From Chloroflexota bacterium (GTDB lineage Bacteria; Chloroflexota; Anaerolineae; Aggregatilineales; Phototrophicaceae), in contig JAPOYU010000054.1 in the NCBI GenBank assembly GCA_026706395.1, positions 1 through 51,238 on the forward strand: DNA of 51,238 bases, given 5' to 3'. Under the pieces are notes generated by a model. The model saw only the letters and a list, made by a program, of their open reading frames with translations. It was not told the DNA's origin and ran no database searches. Shown piece after piece: positions 18,587 through 28,058 of this stretch (position 1 is the first letter of the stretch; every line of letters starts with the position of its first letter). Made by a program: the position numbers and the translations under genes.

Positions 18587-19471
18587 ATGAAGGCGATAGA
18601 AATCAGACGTCTGCTGAAAGCGGCCGACCACGACAAGGCGGTCGAGCTGCAGAAAATGTATTGGGGGGAAGACGCCGGCAATTTGGTGCCACGCCATATG
18701 CTCCACTCCATCGCGCATTACGGCGGGCATGTTCTGGGCGCCTACGATGGCGAAAACCTCGTCGGCCTTTTGATGGGATTCATCGGCACCGATATCGATG
18801 TCGAAGCGCCCGACGCCAGACCGGCGATGGCCAATCTGCTGATCATGTCCAAACGTATGGTTGTGCAGCCGCGGTATCGCGGCAAAAACATTGGCTTCCG
18901 CTTGAAAATGGCGCAGCGCGATTTGGCGCTAAAGCAGGCGATACGGCTGGTTACCTGGACGGTTGACCCGCTGCTCGCGCCGAACGCGCATCTCAACATT
19001 CGCAAATTGGGCGGCGTCACGCAGCGATATGCGGTCAACTATTTTGGGTTGGATGAGGCGCTGAGTTTGCGCTCCGATCGGCTAGTCGTCGAGTGGTGGA
19101 TTACGCAGCGGCGCGTAAAAGAACGGGCGAAAGGGGCGGGCAGCGAATTGACGCTGCAACAGTATTTTGACGTCAGCGCGCCGATCGTGAATCGAGCCGA
19201 CGGCTCCGGTGACTGGCTGCGCCCGCGCGGCATGACCACAGTGCCGAATTCAACTTTCGCGCTCGTTGAGATTCCGCGTGACTTTCGCGCGCTCGAAGCG
19301 GCCGAGCGCAAGCTGGCCGACGCCTGGCGCTTCCATATCCGCGATGTCTTTCCGCAGATGTTTGCCAGCGGTTACATCGTTACCGATTTCGTCAGCGGCG
19401 ATTTTGAGGGCCGATCCCGCAGCTTTTATCTCTTGAGCCGCTACTTTGATGAAGATAATCGCAGCAATTGA
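18587..19471 (+). CDS. GNAT-superfamily protein (COG3375-like)
   Basis: A 294-residue predicted acyltransferase. The N-terminal half has the GNAT core, including GAYDGENLVGLLMGFIG and the acetyl-CoA-binding-loop region VVQPRYRGKNIGFRLK. The C-terminal half, with VEIPRDFRAL and FHIRDVFPQMFASGYIVTDF, is characteristic of a conserved but uncharacterised GNAT subgroup. The start is the ATG 18587 with AGGA eight bases upstream. A longer frame beginning at 18449 lies inside the upstream gene. The substrate is not known. It lies nine bases before proC. Confidence 0.75.
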   Translation: MKAIEIRRLLKAADHDKAVELQKMYWGEDAGNLVPRHMLHSIAHYGGHVLGAYDGENLVGLLMGFIGTDIDVEAPDARPAMANLLIMSKRMVVQPRYRGKNIGFRLKMAQRDLALKQAIRLVTWTVDPLLAPNAHLNIRKLGGVTQRYAVNYFGLDEALSLRSDRLVVEWWITQRRVKERAKGAGSELTLQQYFDVSAPIVNRADGSGDWLRPRGMTTVPNSTFALVEIPRDFRALEAAERKLADAWRFHIRDVFPQMFASGYIVTDFVSGDFEGRSRSFYLLSRYFDEDNRSN

Positions 19472-19480
19472 GGACTGAAC

Positions 19481-20296
19481 ATGGCATTTAATGGCGAGAA
19501 GATTGCATTTGTCGGCGCCGGCGTGATGGGCGAAGCGATGGTCAAAGGGCTGCTCAGCCAGCAGCTGCTGCCGCCATCCAGCATCGTCGCCGCTGATCCG
19601 CGCGCGGAGCATCTGCGGGCGCTGCGCGATCGTTACCAAATCGAGATCACGACCGACAACAGTGAAGCGGCGCGCGGCGCCGATGTGCTCGTGCTCTCGG
19701 TGAAACCGCAGGTGATGGGCGTCGTGCTGCCAGAATTGCGCGGGCAGGTTGACGGAACTCGCCTGATCGTCAGCATTGTCGCCGGACTGCCGATTCAGAC
19801 GATCGCGGAGAATCTTTTGAACGCGCGCGTCGTGCGCTCCATGCCCAATACGCCGGGTCAGATCGGGCAGGGCATCACCGTCTGGACCGCTTCATCCGAT
19901 GTCGGCGCCGAACAGCGAGCGCAAACGGAGGCTTTGCTGGGCGCCTTGGGCGAGCATATCTATGCCTCTGACGAGAGCTTTCTTGATATGGCGACGGCGC
20001 TCAGCGGTTCCGGACCCGCCTATGTGTTTATGTTCATGGAAGCGCTGGTCGACGCCGGCGTCCACATGGGTTTCGCGCGGCGCGACGCCGAGAAGCTGGT
20101 GACGCAGACGCTGCTTGGTTCTGTGCTCTATGCGCGGCAATCGGGCTTGCATCCGGCCGAATTGCGCAATCAAGTGACTAGCCCCGGCGGCACGACGGCG
20201 GCGGCGCTGCACGAGATGGAGAAGGGCGGCCTGCGCACGGTGCTTTCGGAGGGGGTCTGGGCTGCTTATCGGCGCTCGCAAGCCTTGGGCGCGTAA
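19481..20296 (+). CDS. proC: Pyrroline-5-carboxylate reductase
   Basis: A 271-residue enzyme that reduces pyrroline-5-carboxylate to proline with NAD(P)H. KIAFVGAGVMGEAMVKGLL is the dinucleotide-binding start; VLSVKPQVM, VRSMPNTPG, ALSGSGPAYVFMFMEAL and the signature VTSPGGTTAAALHEME all appear in order. Length is typical. GAGG-type sequence and a short gap follow the GNAT gene, so it is probably the last gene of that transcript. Nothing unusual is seen. Confidence 0.95.
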   Translation: MAFNGEKIAFVGAGVMGEAMVKGLLSQQLLPPSSIVAADPRAEHLRALRDRYQIEITTDNSEAARGADVLVLSVKPQVMGVVLPELRGQVDGTRLIVSIVAGLPIQTIAENLLNARVVRSMPNTPGQIGQGITVWTASSDVGAEQRAQTEALLGALGEHIYASDESFLDMATALSGSGPAYVFMFMEALVDAGVHMGFARRDAEKLVTQTLLGSVLYARQSGLHPAELRNQVTSPGGTTAAALHEMEKGGLRTVLSEGVWAAYRRSQALGA

Positions 20297-20377
20297 TCTA
20301 AATCTGATTCGCGGCCGCCTTGATTCGCGCCGTCTCAATTTGTCTTGAACGCTCTTGCTGCCCAAGCCGAAATCCGA

Positions 20378-20395
20378 TTGTGAAAATATAGACAA
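20378..20395 (+). promoter_or_regulatory. Putative Rex operator overlapping the atp promoter
   Basis: TTGTGAAAATATAGACAA matches the Rex box TTGTGAA-N4-TTCACAA at 12 of 14 defined positions, with a perfect left half. It covers the -35 element of the predicted atpA promoter, so binding would block transcription. The same pattern stands before rex (27028-27045), which is encoded in this window. Rex releases DNA when NADH rises. Confidence 0.6.
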
Positions 20396-20417
20396 ACCCC
20401 GGCAACTGCGCTACACT
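20389..20417 (+). promoter_or_regulatory. Sigma-70-type promoter of atpAGDC
   Basis: TAGACA (20389-20394; five of six to TTGACA), 17 bases, then TACACT (20412-20417; four of six to TATAAT). It lies about 125 bases before the atpA ATG, in the only long gap of the region. The -35 overlaps the putative Rex operator. Confidence 0.55.
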
Positions 20418-20542
20418 AAGCGGGAGCTTCGTCCGACCGTACCAGCGCGCTTCATGGCTGGAACCGATCGTATTCCGGTCAAGCGCCCATAACCGTAGAT
20501 TGAGGCCCCGCCCGGCTAGGCGCTAACGCAAGGAGCCTGTGA

Positions 20543-22048
20543 ATGGCAGACAATATCTATGAATCAATTCTGGAGCAGATAAATGAAATCGAGTTGGGTC
20601 GGCTCGAAACGGTCGAGGTCGGCTATGTCGAGGAAGTCGGCGATGGCATCGCGCGCATCTCGGGCCTCGACAATGTGCGCTATAACGAACTGGTTCAATT
20701 CGAGAACGGCGTCGCCGGCATCGCCTTTAACCTGGAGAAGGACAACGTCGGCGTCATCATCATGGGCGCCTACGATGACATCCAGGAAGGCGATTCCGTA
20801 AGCGCTCTTGGGCGTATCGCGTCTGTGCCGGTTGGCATGGGTCTGGTCGGCCGCGTCGTCGACGCTTTGGGTCAGCCGATTGACGGCCGCGGTCCGGTGG
20901 AGTTCGACGAGTATTACAATATCGAGCGCATCGCGCCCGGCGTGATGGAGCGGCGCAGCGTCGATCGCCCGGTGCAGACAGGCATCCTCGCGATTGACAC
21001 GATGATCCCGATTGGCCGCGGGCAGCGCGAATTGATCATTGGCGACCGCCAGACCGGCAAGACGGCGCTGGCGCTCGATACGATCGTCAATCAGCAGGGC
21101 GAGGATATGTATTGCATTTACGTCGCCATCGGCAAGCGCCGCGGCGAGGTAGCCCGCATCCGCGAGACGCTTGAGCGCGAGGGCGCCATGGAATACACCA
21201 CCCTCGTGGTCGCCTCAGCCTCCGATGCGGCTGCGCTGCAGTATCTATCTCCCTATTCGGGCTGCGCAATCGGCGAGTGGTTCATGGAGAACAGCAAGGA
21301 CGCCCTCGTCATTTATGACGATCTGTCCAAGCATGCCAACGCCTATCGCCAAGTTTCGCTCTTGATGCGGCGCCCGCCGGGCCGCGAGGCTTTCCCGGGC
21401 GATGTCTTTTATTTGCACAGCCGCCTGCTGGAGCGCGCCGCCCAACTCAGCGATGAACGCGGCGGCGGCAGCTTGACCGCGCTGCCGGTCATTGAAACGC
21501 TGCTGGGCGATGTGTCGGCTTTCATTCCCACCAATGTCATATCGATCACCGATGGCCAAATCTATCTCGAATCGGAACTGTTCAACGCCGGTTTGCGCCC
21601 CGCGCTCAACACCGGCATCAGCGTCAGCCGCGTCGGCAGCGCCGCCCAAACGCGCGCGATGAAAGATGTCGCTGGCGGCTTGAAGCTGCAGATGGCGCAA
21701 TTCCGTGATCTGGCGGCTTTCGCGCAATTCGGCTCCAACCTGGACAAGGCGACCCAGCAGCAGCTCGATCGCGGCTTGCGTTTGACCGAACTCTTTAAGC
21801 AGGTGCAGTATCAGACGCTCTCGCTTGACGACCAGGTGGCGCTGACCTACGCCGGCACCAGCGGTCTCACGGACGCTGTCCCGGTCGAACGCATGCTGGC
21901 TTGGAAAGAAGAATTCCTGCGCTCCTTCCGCACGCAATTCGCGGACACCGGCGAGTTCATCCGCGAGAATCGCAACGAACGCGCCGGCGACGAGATCCAG
22001 CAAAAGCTCGATACAGCGATTACGACCTTCAACGAGGCTTGGTCCTAG
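20543..22048 (+). CDS. atpA: F1 ATP synthase subunit alpha
   Basis: A 501-residue alpha subunit. The P-loop [13 protein letters not shown] near residue 170, [13 protein letters not shown] segment [16 protein letters not shown], and the signature [17 protein letters not shown] near residue 350 are present. Normal length. AAGGAG lies eight bases before the ATG. It heads a four-gene F1 operon (alpha, gamma, beta, epsilon). The F0 genes and delta (atpBEFH), which usually precede atpA, are not adjacent: upstream is proC. Regulation through the Rex-like site in its promoter is inferred. Confidence 0.97.
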   Translation: MADNIYESILEQINEIELGRLETVEVGYVEEVGDGIARISGLDNVRYNELVQFENGVAGIAFNLEKDNVGVIIMGAYDDIQEGDSVSALGRIASVPVGMGLVGRVVDALGQPIDGRGPVEFDEYYNIERIAPGVMERRSVDRPVQTGILAIDTMIPIGRGQRELIIGDRQTGKTALALDTIVNQQGEDMYCIYVAIGKRRGEVARIRETLEREGAMEYTTLVVASASDAAALQYLSPYSGCAIGEWFMENSKDALVIYDDLSKHANAYRQVSLLMRRPPGREAFPGDVFYLHSRLLERAAQLSDERGGGSLTALPVIETLLGDVSAFIPTNVISITDGQIYLESELFNAGLRPALNTGISVSRVGSAAQTRAMKDVAGGLKLQMAQFRDLAAFAQFGSNLDKATQQQLDRGLRLTELFKQVQYQTLSLDDQVALTYAGTSGLTDAVPVERMLAWKEEFLRSFRTQFADTGEFIRENRNERAGDEIQQKLDTAITTFNEAWS

Positions 22049-22080
22049 TGTCGCCTTCGGCTGGCGAAAGGAGACGCTGA

Positions 22081-23049
22081 ATGCCCACGCTTCGGGAAGT
22101 CAAGAATCGCATCCGCAGCGTCAGGAATATCGCGCAAATCACGCGGGCGCTGGAGGCGGTTTCGGCGTCGCGCGTCCGCCGCGCGCAGGCGCGTGCGCTC
22201 GCCAGCCGCATCTATGCTGAGAAGGCTTGGGAGATCCTGGTAAACGTCCAGGCGGCCAGCAAGAACCTGCCCTTGCATCCGCTCTTGACCGAGCGTGAAG
22301 AAATCAACAAGGTGATGGTCGTTGTCATCACCTCCGATCGCGGGCTGGCCGGCGCCTACAACACCAATATCCTGCGCGTGGCGCAGCGCTTCGCGACGCG
22401 GCTGGGCAAGCCAGTCGATTATGTGACTGTCGGGCGCAAAGGGCGGGACTCGCTGGCGCGGCAAGGCGCCAACATCGTCGCTTCATTCACCGATCTGTCG
22501 GCTGAACCACAGGTCTCGGATATCACGCCAATCGCTCGCATCGCCATGGACGCCTATCTGGAGGGCGAGGTTGACGAGGTTTTGATCGCCTACACCGATT
22601 TCATCAATATGCTGGCGCAGCGTCCCGCGGTTTTGGGCTGGCTGCCCTTGACGACGCACACCGTCGCCGAGCAAGTCGCCGCCGAATACGTGAAGGATGT
22701 CGCTGCGGTGAGCGGCGGAACCCAGAACTACGAATATGAACCGAGCGCGGCCGCCGTCGTCGATGAAATTGTGCCGCGCTTCACCGAGCTGCAGTTGTAT
22801 CAAGCGCTCTTGGAAGCGCAGGCGAGCGAACATGCGGCGCGCATGGCGGCGATGAAGAACGCGACCGACAACGCCACCCAGCTGACCGCTGACTTGACTC
22901 TGCAATACAACAAGGCGCGCCAGGCCGAGATTACCGCCGAGATACTCGATATTGTTGGCGGCGCCAACGCCTTGCAGCAGGCGATTGACAGCACCGCCGC
23001 CGACATTCTCGACCTGAGCGAAATGAAAGAACAGCTGCCCGGCGCCTAA
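22081..23049 (+). CDS. atpG: F1 ATP synthase subunit gamma
   Basis: A 322-residue central-stalk subunit. N-terminal LREVKNRIRSVRNIAQITRALEAVS and C-terminal MAAMKNATDNATQL with YNKARQAEITAEILDIVGGA are the paired coiled-coil helices of gamma. Most bacterial gamma subunits are about 285-295 residues; here about 20 extra residues follow the conserved VGGANAL end, and the middle is slightly expanded. AAAGGAG eight bases upstream supports the ATG. It lies between atpA and atpD as expected. Confidence 0.96.
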   Translation: MPTLREVKNRIRSVRNIAQITRALEAVSASRVRRAQARALASRIYAEKAWEILVNVQAASKNLPLHPLLTEREEINKVMVVVITSDRGLAGAYNTNILRVAQRFATRLGKPVDYVTVGRKGRDSLARQGANIVASFTDLSAEPQVSDITPIARIAMDAYLEGEVDEVLIAYTDFINMLAQRPAVLGWLPLTTHTVAEQVAAEYVKDVAAVSGGTQNYEYEPSAAAVVDEIVPRFTELQLYQALLEAQASEHAARMAAMKNATDNATQLTADLTLQYNKARQAEITAEILDIVGGANALQQAIDSTAADILDLSEMKEQLPGA

Positions 23050-23088
23050 GCGGTCGACGCCGGAATGGCAGTCATAGGATTCATCTAA

Positions 23089-24504
<1,416 letters not shown>

Positions 24505-24512
24505 GAGAACCC

Positions 24513-24560
24513 ATGCCGATTCACGTTGAGTTGGTGACCCAGGCAATTAGACAGGCTTAA
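24513..24560 (+). CDS. 15-residue mini-ORF duplicating the atpC start
   Basis: Starting five bases after an AGGAG (24503-24507), this frame reads MPIHVELVTQAIRQA then TAA. Its first ten residues equal the N-terminus of atpC at 24587, and the first 30 bases differ only at two silent positions (CAC/CAT and GAG/GAA). Both copies have their own Shine-Dalgarno. It may be a relic of a partial duplication or a leader that tunes atpC translation. It is too short to be detected by ordinary gene calls. Confidence 0.5.
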   Translation: MPIHVELVTQAIRQA

Positions 24561-24586
24561 GTTCGTAGGCTGCGAGGGAGGCGCGA

Positions 24587-25039
24587 ATGCCGATTCATGT
24601 TGAATTGGTGACCCAGGAAAAAAGAGTCTTCGACGAGCCGGAGGCCGATATCGTCATGGTGCCGGCGGTGGAAGGCGAGATGGGCGTGCTGCCAAATCAT
24701 GCGCCCGTGTTGACGACGCTGACCTTCGGCGAACTGGTTGTGCGCAAGGGCGCCGCCGAAGAACGCTTCGCCATTTACGGCGGCGTCGTCGATGTTCGGC
24801 CCGACAAGGTCGTGGTCCTGGCCGATCTGGCTGAATCGTCTTACGCCCTTGACTTGGAAAAAGCCCAGGCAGCGCGCGAGCACGCGCGGCAAGCCTTGGA
24901 CGAGGCGCCATCGGAAGCCGAGAATCGCGAAGCGCTGATGGCGCTGCGGCGGGCGAACCTGGCCCTGCGCATCAGCCAGAAGATTCGCAGTCGCGGCTCG
25001 GGACTGCGAATTCTCGATGAGGAGGGCGACGAGATCTAG
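24587..25039 (+). CDS. atpC: F1 ATP synthase subunit epsilon
   Basis: A 150-residue epsilon subunit. The beta-sandwich domain contains VELVTQEKRVFDEPEADIV and the hallmark GEMGVLPNHAPVLTTL (near residue 30), then YGGVVDVRPDKVVVLAD. The C-terminal ~65 residues form the two-helix inhibitory hairpin (AQAAREHARQALDEA and ALRRANLALRISQ) and extend a little beyond the usual 135-residue length. GGGAGG lies eight bases before the ATG. It closes the F1 operon. Confidence 0.95.
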   Translation: MPIHVELVTQEKRVFDEPEADIVMVPAVEGEMGVLPNHAPVLTTLTFGELVVRKGAAEERFAIYGGVVDVRPDKVVVLADLAESSYALDLEKAQAAREHARQALDEAPSEAENREALMALRRANLALRISQKIRSRGSGLRILDEEGDEI

Positions 25040-25135
25040 GCGCGTCCGCGAATTTCTGGCACTGCGGAAACAATACCGAGCAGGTAATGAGAATGTTCAC
25101 AGCATAAGCGAAATCTCCAAGATTGTCCAAAGTGC

Positions 25136-25160
25136 GTACGGGCGAGCCGGCGGCTCGTCC
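25136..25160. repeat. Dispersed 25-bp palindromic repeat, copy A
   Basis: A 25-base imperfect inverted repeat around GAGCCGGCGGCTCG. A second copy at 31730-31754 is identical at 21 of 25 positions. Both copies lie a short way downstream of a gene end (atpC here, clpX there). Confidence 0.5.
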
Positions 25161-25219
25161 CACTCGCCATAAATCTTAAATCAATTTCGCGCAACTAACT
25201 CGCAACTACTGTGAACAGC

Positions 25220-25256
25220 ACCCGGCGCCGCGAACGCGGTCCGGGTTTTCTATTTT
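25220..25256 (+). terminator. Rho-independent terminator after atpC
   Basis: ACCCGG (25220-25225) pairs with CCGGGT (25241-25246), with an inner CCGC/GCGG stem, followed by TTTTCTATTTT. It separates the atp operon from mreB. The stem is GC-rich and the T-run is good. Confidence 0.75.
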
Positions 25257-25310
25257 GCAGTAGAATAGAGTTGTTGCTGGCGTAGCCCGCTATATGGCTA
25301 GGGATTGGGA

Positions 25311-26327
25311 ATGCCTCGCTTCGGCAAACAACTCGGCGTCGACTTGGGTACGGTGAATGTTCTGATTTACGACAGCGGCCGTATCGTTCTGCAGGAGCCG
25401 TCTCTCGTGGCGCTGCTGGCGGAGGAAGAGCGAATTGTCGACTTTGGCAATCCGGCGCGTGAAATGCTGGGACGAGTCGATGACGAAGATATCCAGGTCA
25501 TGCGCCCCTTGCAGAACGGAGTCATCGCCGATTACGAAGTGACCGAAGCGATGCTCGAATATTTCTTTGGCAAGATCGCCGGGCGCATCCGACTGTTTCG
25601 CCCCTCGGTGATGGTGTCCGTGCCCTTCGGCGCGACCAGCGTGGAAAAGCGCGCCGTGCGCGAAGCGATACTGGCGGCGGGCGCGCGCGAGGTGCAGCTG
25701 ATGTGGGAACCCTTGGCCTCGGCGCTGGGCGCTGGGCTGCCAGTTGGCACGCCAGCCGGCGGGATGGTGGTCAATATCGGCGGCGGCATCACCGAGGCGG
25801 CTGTTCTGACGATGAACAACATCGTTCGGGCTGAGAGCGGGCGCGTCGGCGGCTTGCGCCTGGACGACGGCATCATCAGCTACGTCCGCCGCAAATACAA
25901 CTTGACCGTTGGCCAACCCACCGCCGAGTCGATCAAGATTCAGATTGGCGCCGCCGTCGATCAGCCGCAGGAAATGGCGATGGAGATCCAGGGGCGCGAC
26001 AATGTCTCCGGCTTGCCGCGCACCGTGCGCGTGACGACCGGGGAAGTGGTGGAGGCCTTGGCTGAGCCCTTGAGTCAAATCGCCAGCGTCGTCAAAGCCG
26101 TGCTCTCGACGACGCCGCCCGAGCTGTCATCCGATATCATTGACCGCGGCATCGTCTTGACCGGCGGCGGCGCCCTCTTGCGCGGCATCGACAGTTATCT
26201 GACGCGCGAGACCGGCGTTCCTGTCTACCAAGCCGATAATCCGCTGATCAATGTGGTCGTAGGCTGCGGCCGCGCGCTGGAAGACCCCGCGATAATGCGG
26301 CGGCTGGCGCAGACCAATTACTTCTAA
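25311..26327 (+). CDS. mreB: Rod-shape-determining actin homologue MreB
   Basis: A 338-residue actin-fold protein. The phosphate-1 loop GVDLGTVNVLIYD (residue ~10), RPSVMVSVPFGATSVEKRAV, WEPLASALGAGLPV, VVNIGGGITEAAVL (phosphate 2) and LTGGGALLRGI (adenosine loop) are all in place. AGGGA six bases upstream supports the ATG at 25311. mreC, mreD and rodA are not beside it, so it acts alone at this locus. It converges with rex. A TAGAAT at 25261-25266 could be its -10 box, without a clear -35. Confidence 0.93.
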   Translation: MPRFGKQLGVDLGTVNVLIYDSGRIVLQEPSLVALLAEEERIVDFGNPAREMLGRVDDEDIQVMRPLQNGVIADYEVTEAMLEYFFGKIAGRIRLFRPSVMVSVPFGATSVEKRAVREAILAAGAREVQLMWEPLASALGAGLPVGTPAGGMVVNIGGGITEAAVLTMNNIVRAESGRVGGLRLDDGIISYVRRKYNLTVGQPTAESIKIQIGAAVDQPQEMAMEIQGRDNVSGLPRTVRVTTGEVVEALAEPLSQIASVVKAVLSTTPPELSSDIIDRGIVLTGGGALLRGIDSYLTRETGVPVYQADNPLINVVVGCGRALEDPAIMRRLAQTNYF

Positions 26328-26369
26328 TTTAATAGCTTCGCTTTTGGCGACCGAGAGGCTGTTCACCCC

Positions 26370-27002
26370 TCAGTCTGCGAGGTAGTAGGTCATGTGCTGC
26401 AAATGCGTGACCGGGTCAATATACTGGATTTGCACAGCGGGCGGCACGATGATATTGATCGGGGCGTAATTCAGGATGGCCTCGACGCCCGCTTCCACCA
26501 GCTGATCGGCGACGCCTTGCGCGTCTTCCGCCGGTACAGCCAGCATTGCAATCTTGATGTTTTCCCGCCGAATGATGTCTCGCATTGAGCGAACCGGCTG
26601 CACTACGAATTCGCCAATTCGCTCGCCGATCTTTTGCGGGCTGACATCAAATAGATGGGCGATGCGAAAACCCCGATCCTGGAAACCGCGATAGTGTGAA
26701 ATCGCCATGCCCAGATTGCCAGCGCCCACCACCACCACCATCCACTCCTGGTTGACGTGCAAAACATCTTGCAGCTTGTCGACCAGGAATGCGATCTGAT
26801 AGCCGGTGCCCTGCTTGCCGAAACCGCCAAAATGCGAAAGATCCTTGCGGATTTGCGCCGAACTGATGTCAAGCCGATTGCCCAGTTCATGCGACGATGT
26901 AACGGTTTTATTCTCCTGTTGCAAGCGTCGGAGCGCGCGCAAATAGAGCGGCAGTCGGCCGATAACGATATCCGGAATCGCAGGGGGCGGGTTCACCGAC
27001 AT
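26370..27002 (-). CDS. rex: Redox-sensing transcriptional repressor Rex
   Basis: A 210-residue repressor that senses NADH/NAD+. An N-terminal winged helix (LGNRLDISSAQIRKDLSHFGGFGKQGTGY) is followed by a Rossmann domain with VVVVGAGNLGMAI and FDVSPQKIGERIG, and the C-terminal swapped helix ending LQHMTYYLAD. Key Rex residues such as RKDLS and GxGY are present. I chose the ATG at 27002, giving the normal family length. The frame runs back to 27053, but that stretch covers the likely -10 and operator. Rex commonly represses fermentation, respiration and its own gene. Confidence 0.95.
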   Translation of the reverse strand: MSVNPPPAIPDIVIGRLPLYLRALRRLQQENKTVTSSHELGNRLDISSAQIRKDLSHFGGFGKQGTGYQIAFLVDKLQDVLHVNQEWMVVVVGAGNLGMAISHYRGFQDRGFRIAHLFDVSPQKIGERIGEFVVQPVRSMRDIIRRENIKIAMLAVPAEDAQGVADQLVEAGVEAILNYAPINIIVPPAVQIQYIDPVTHLQHMTYYLAD

Positions 27003-27027
27003 TGAAGTGCGCGCCTCGTGTCTGCGC

Positions 27028-27045
27028 TTGTGAAACTTTATACAA
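27028..27045 (-). promoter_or_regulatory. Putative Rex operator upstream of rex
   Basis: TTGTGAAACTTTATACAA (plus-strand reading) fits TTGTGAA-N4-TTCACAA at 12 of 14 positions. It lies 26 bases before the rex ATG and covers a minus-strand -10-like TATAAA (27042-27037). This predicts autorepression, as in many Rex systems. It has the same left half and the same deviation in the right half as the site before atpA. Confidence 0.6.
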
Positions 27046-27158
27046 AAGACCATGATACCATTCGACCGAATTCAGCGCTAGAGAACTGGCTGCGAATGGA
27101 GGCGAAGCCGGTGTTCGGATCCCGCAGGCTTGAAGGACTGAGCGCCGAGCCGGCTCGC

Positions 27159-27187
27159 TTGTATGGGCGGCGGCGCAATGCTACAAT
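27159..27187 (+). promoter_or_regulatory. Putative promoter of the GbsR-like regulator
   Basis: TTGTAT (27159-27164), 17 bases, TACAAT (27182-27187). The -10 matches five of six. It lies 30 bases before the ATG at 27217, which argues against the earlier in-frame ATGs at 27163 and 27178. Confidence 0.45.
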
Positions 27188-27216
27188 GGCGGCGGAAATG
27201 CGCCGGATTGAAGATC

Positions 27217-27798
27217 ATGACGGGCGAAACGGGCGACAAGAGCGCCAACAACAGACAGCTGGCTAGCGACTTGCAGATCGTCCACGACAGCATGTTGGAC
27301 GGCTTGGGCCAGCTGGCCGATTACTTCGGCTTTAACAAGGTTATGGGTCAGTTATACGGCAGCTTGCTGCTAAGCGCCGAACCCCTCTCGCTGGACGATA
27401 TGATGAGTCGCCTGGGGATCTCCAAGGCGAGCGTGAGCACCAATATGCGATCGCTAGAGCATATGGGCATGGTGCGCCAGGTCTGGGCGCGCGGCGGCGG
27501 GCGGCGCAAATACTATCAGGCGGAAACCGATTTCTGGCAAATCTTCTCCAATATTCTAAGCGGACGCGAACTGCGCGACGTGGAACGGGCTCTGGCTGTG
27601 ATGGAAGAAAACCGCCTGCGCATCTCCAGCGCGCTCTCTGAGCTGCCGCCCGATCAACAGATTCTAGCGCGGCTCTACCTGGATCGCATCGCGCAGATGC
27701 AGGCGCTTTTCCGGTTTGCGCAATTGATCATTCAGAGCGTGCTCGGTCAGGTCAGCGGCATCGATGTGTCTGACGTTTCCGGCGTCGAGCTGCAATAG
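27217..27798 (+). CDS. GbsR/MarR-family transcriptional regulator
   Basis: A 193-residue winged-helix protein. The DNA-binding part is LSLDDMMSRLGISKASVSTNMRSLEHMGMVRQVWARGGGRRKYYQ (residues ~45-90), and the rest is a helical C-terminal dimerisation region. The layout resembles GbsR (choline/glycine betaine) regulators, but the effector and targets are unknown. I chose the ATG at 27217 because a -10 box (27182-27187) lies just before it. No osmolyte genes are adjacent. The next feature is tRNA-Leu. Confidence 0.75.
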   Translation: MTGETGDKSANNRQLASDLQIVHDSMLDGLGQLADYFGFNKVMGQLYGSLLLSAEPLSLDDMMSRLGISKASVSTNMRSLEHMGMVRQVWARGGGRRKYYQAETDFWQIFSNILSGRELRDVERALAVMEENRLRISSALSELPPDQQILARLYLDRIAQMQALFRFAQLIIQSVLGQVSGIDVSDVSGVELQ

Positions 27799-27808
27799 GG
27801 TTCGCCCC

Positions 27809-27837
27809 TTGTAGCGCCTTTGATGAAATACTATAAT
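27809..27837 (+). promoter_or_regulatory. Promoter of tRNA-Leu
   Basis: A perfect TATAAT (27832-27837) lies 20 bases before the mature tRNA; TTGTAG (27809-27814) is 17 bases upstream and shares TTGTA with the -35 proposed for the preceding regulator gene. Confidence 0.55.
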
Positions 27838-27857
27838 GCGAGGGTAGCATAGGCCTT

Positions 27858-27938
27858 GAGGAAGTGGCGGAATTGGCAGACGCGCATGACTTAGGATCAT
27901 GTCTCTTTGAGGTGAGGGTTCGAGTCCCTCCTTCCTCA
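27858..27938 (+). tRNA. tRNA-Leu (anticodon UAG)
   Basis: The acceptor arm GAGGAAG (27858-27864) pairs perfectly with CTTCCTC (27931-27937), with discriminator A. The anticodon stem CATGA/TCATG encloses loop CTTAGGA, giving anticodon TAG at 27892-27894, which reads CUA codons. A class II variable arm (CTC TTT GAG) follows. The T arm is GAGGG-TTCGAGT-CCCTC. CCA is not encoded. All arms fold as expected for tRNA-Leu. Confidence 0.96.
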
Positions 27939-27953
27939 TTACGCTACTGCTCG

Positions 27954-27981
27954 AAGGGCGCGTCTCGCGCCTTTACGTTTT
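27954..27981 (+). terminator. Terminator after tRNA-Leu
   Basis: AAGGGCGCG (27954-27962) pairs with CGCGCCTTT (27966-27974) around a TCT loop, with one G-T pair, and is followed by ACGTTTT. The T-run is broken, so strength is uncertain. Confidence 0.55.
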
Positions 27982-28058
27982 CTGAGTACGCGCGATCACT
28001 GGCTTGCCGATTGCCGATCGCATTGCAATCAATCTCACCCTAACGCAAGGAACGCATC

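Noticed and set aside
24513..24560. This ATG as the true start of atpC
   Set aside because: The frame stops after 15 codons at 24558-24560, so atpC must begin at 24587.
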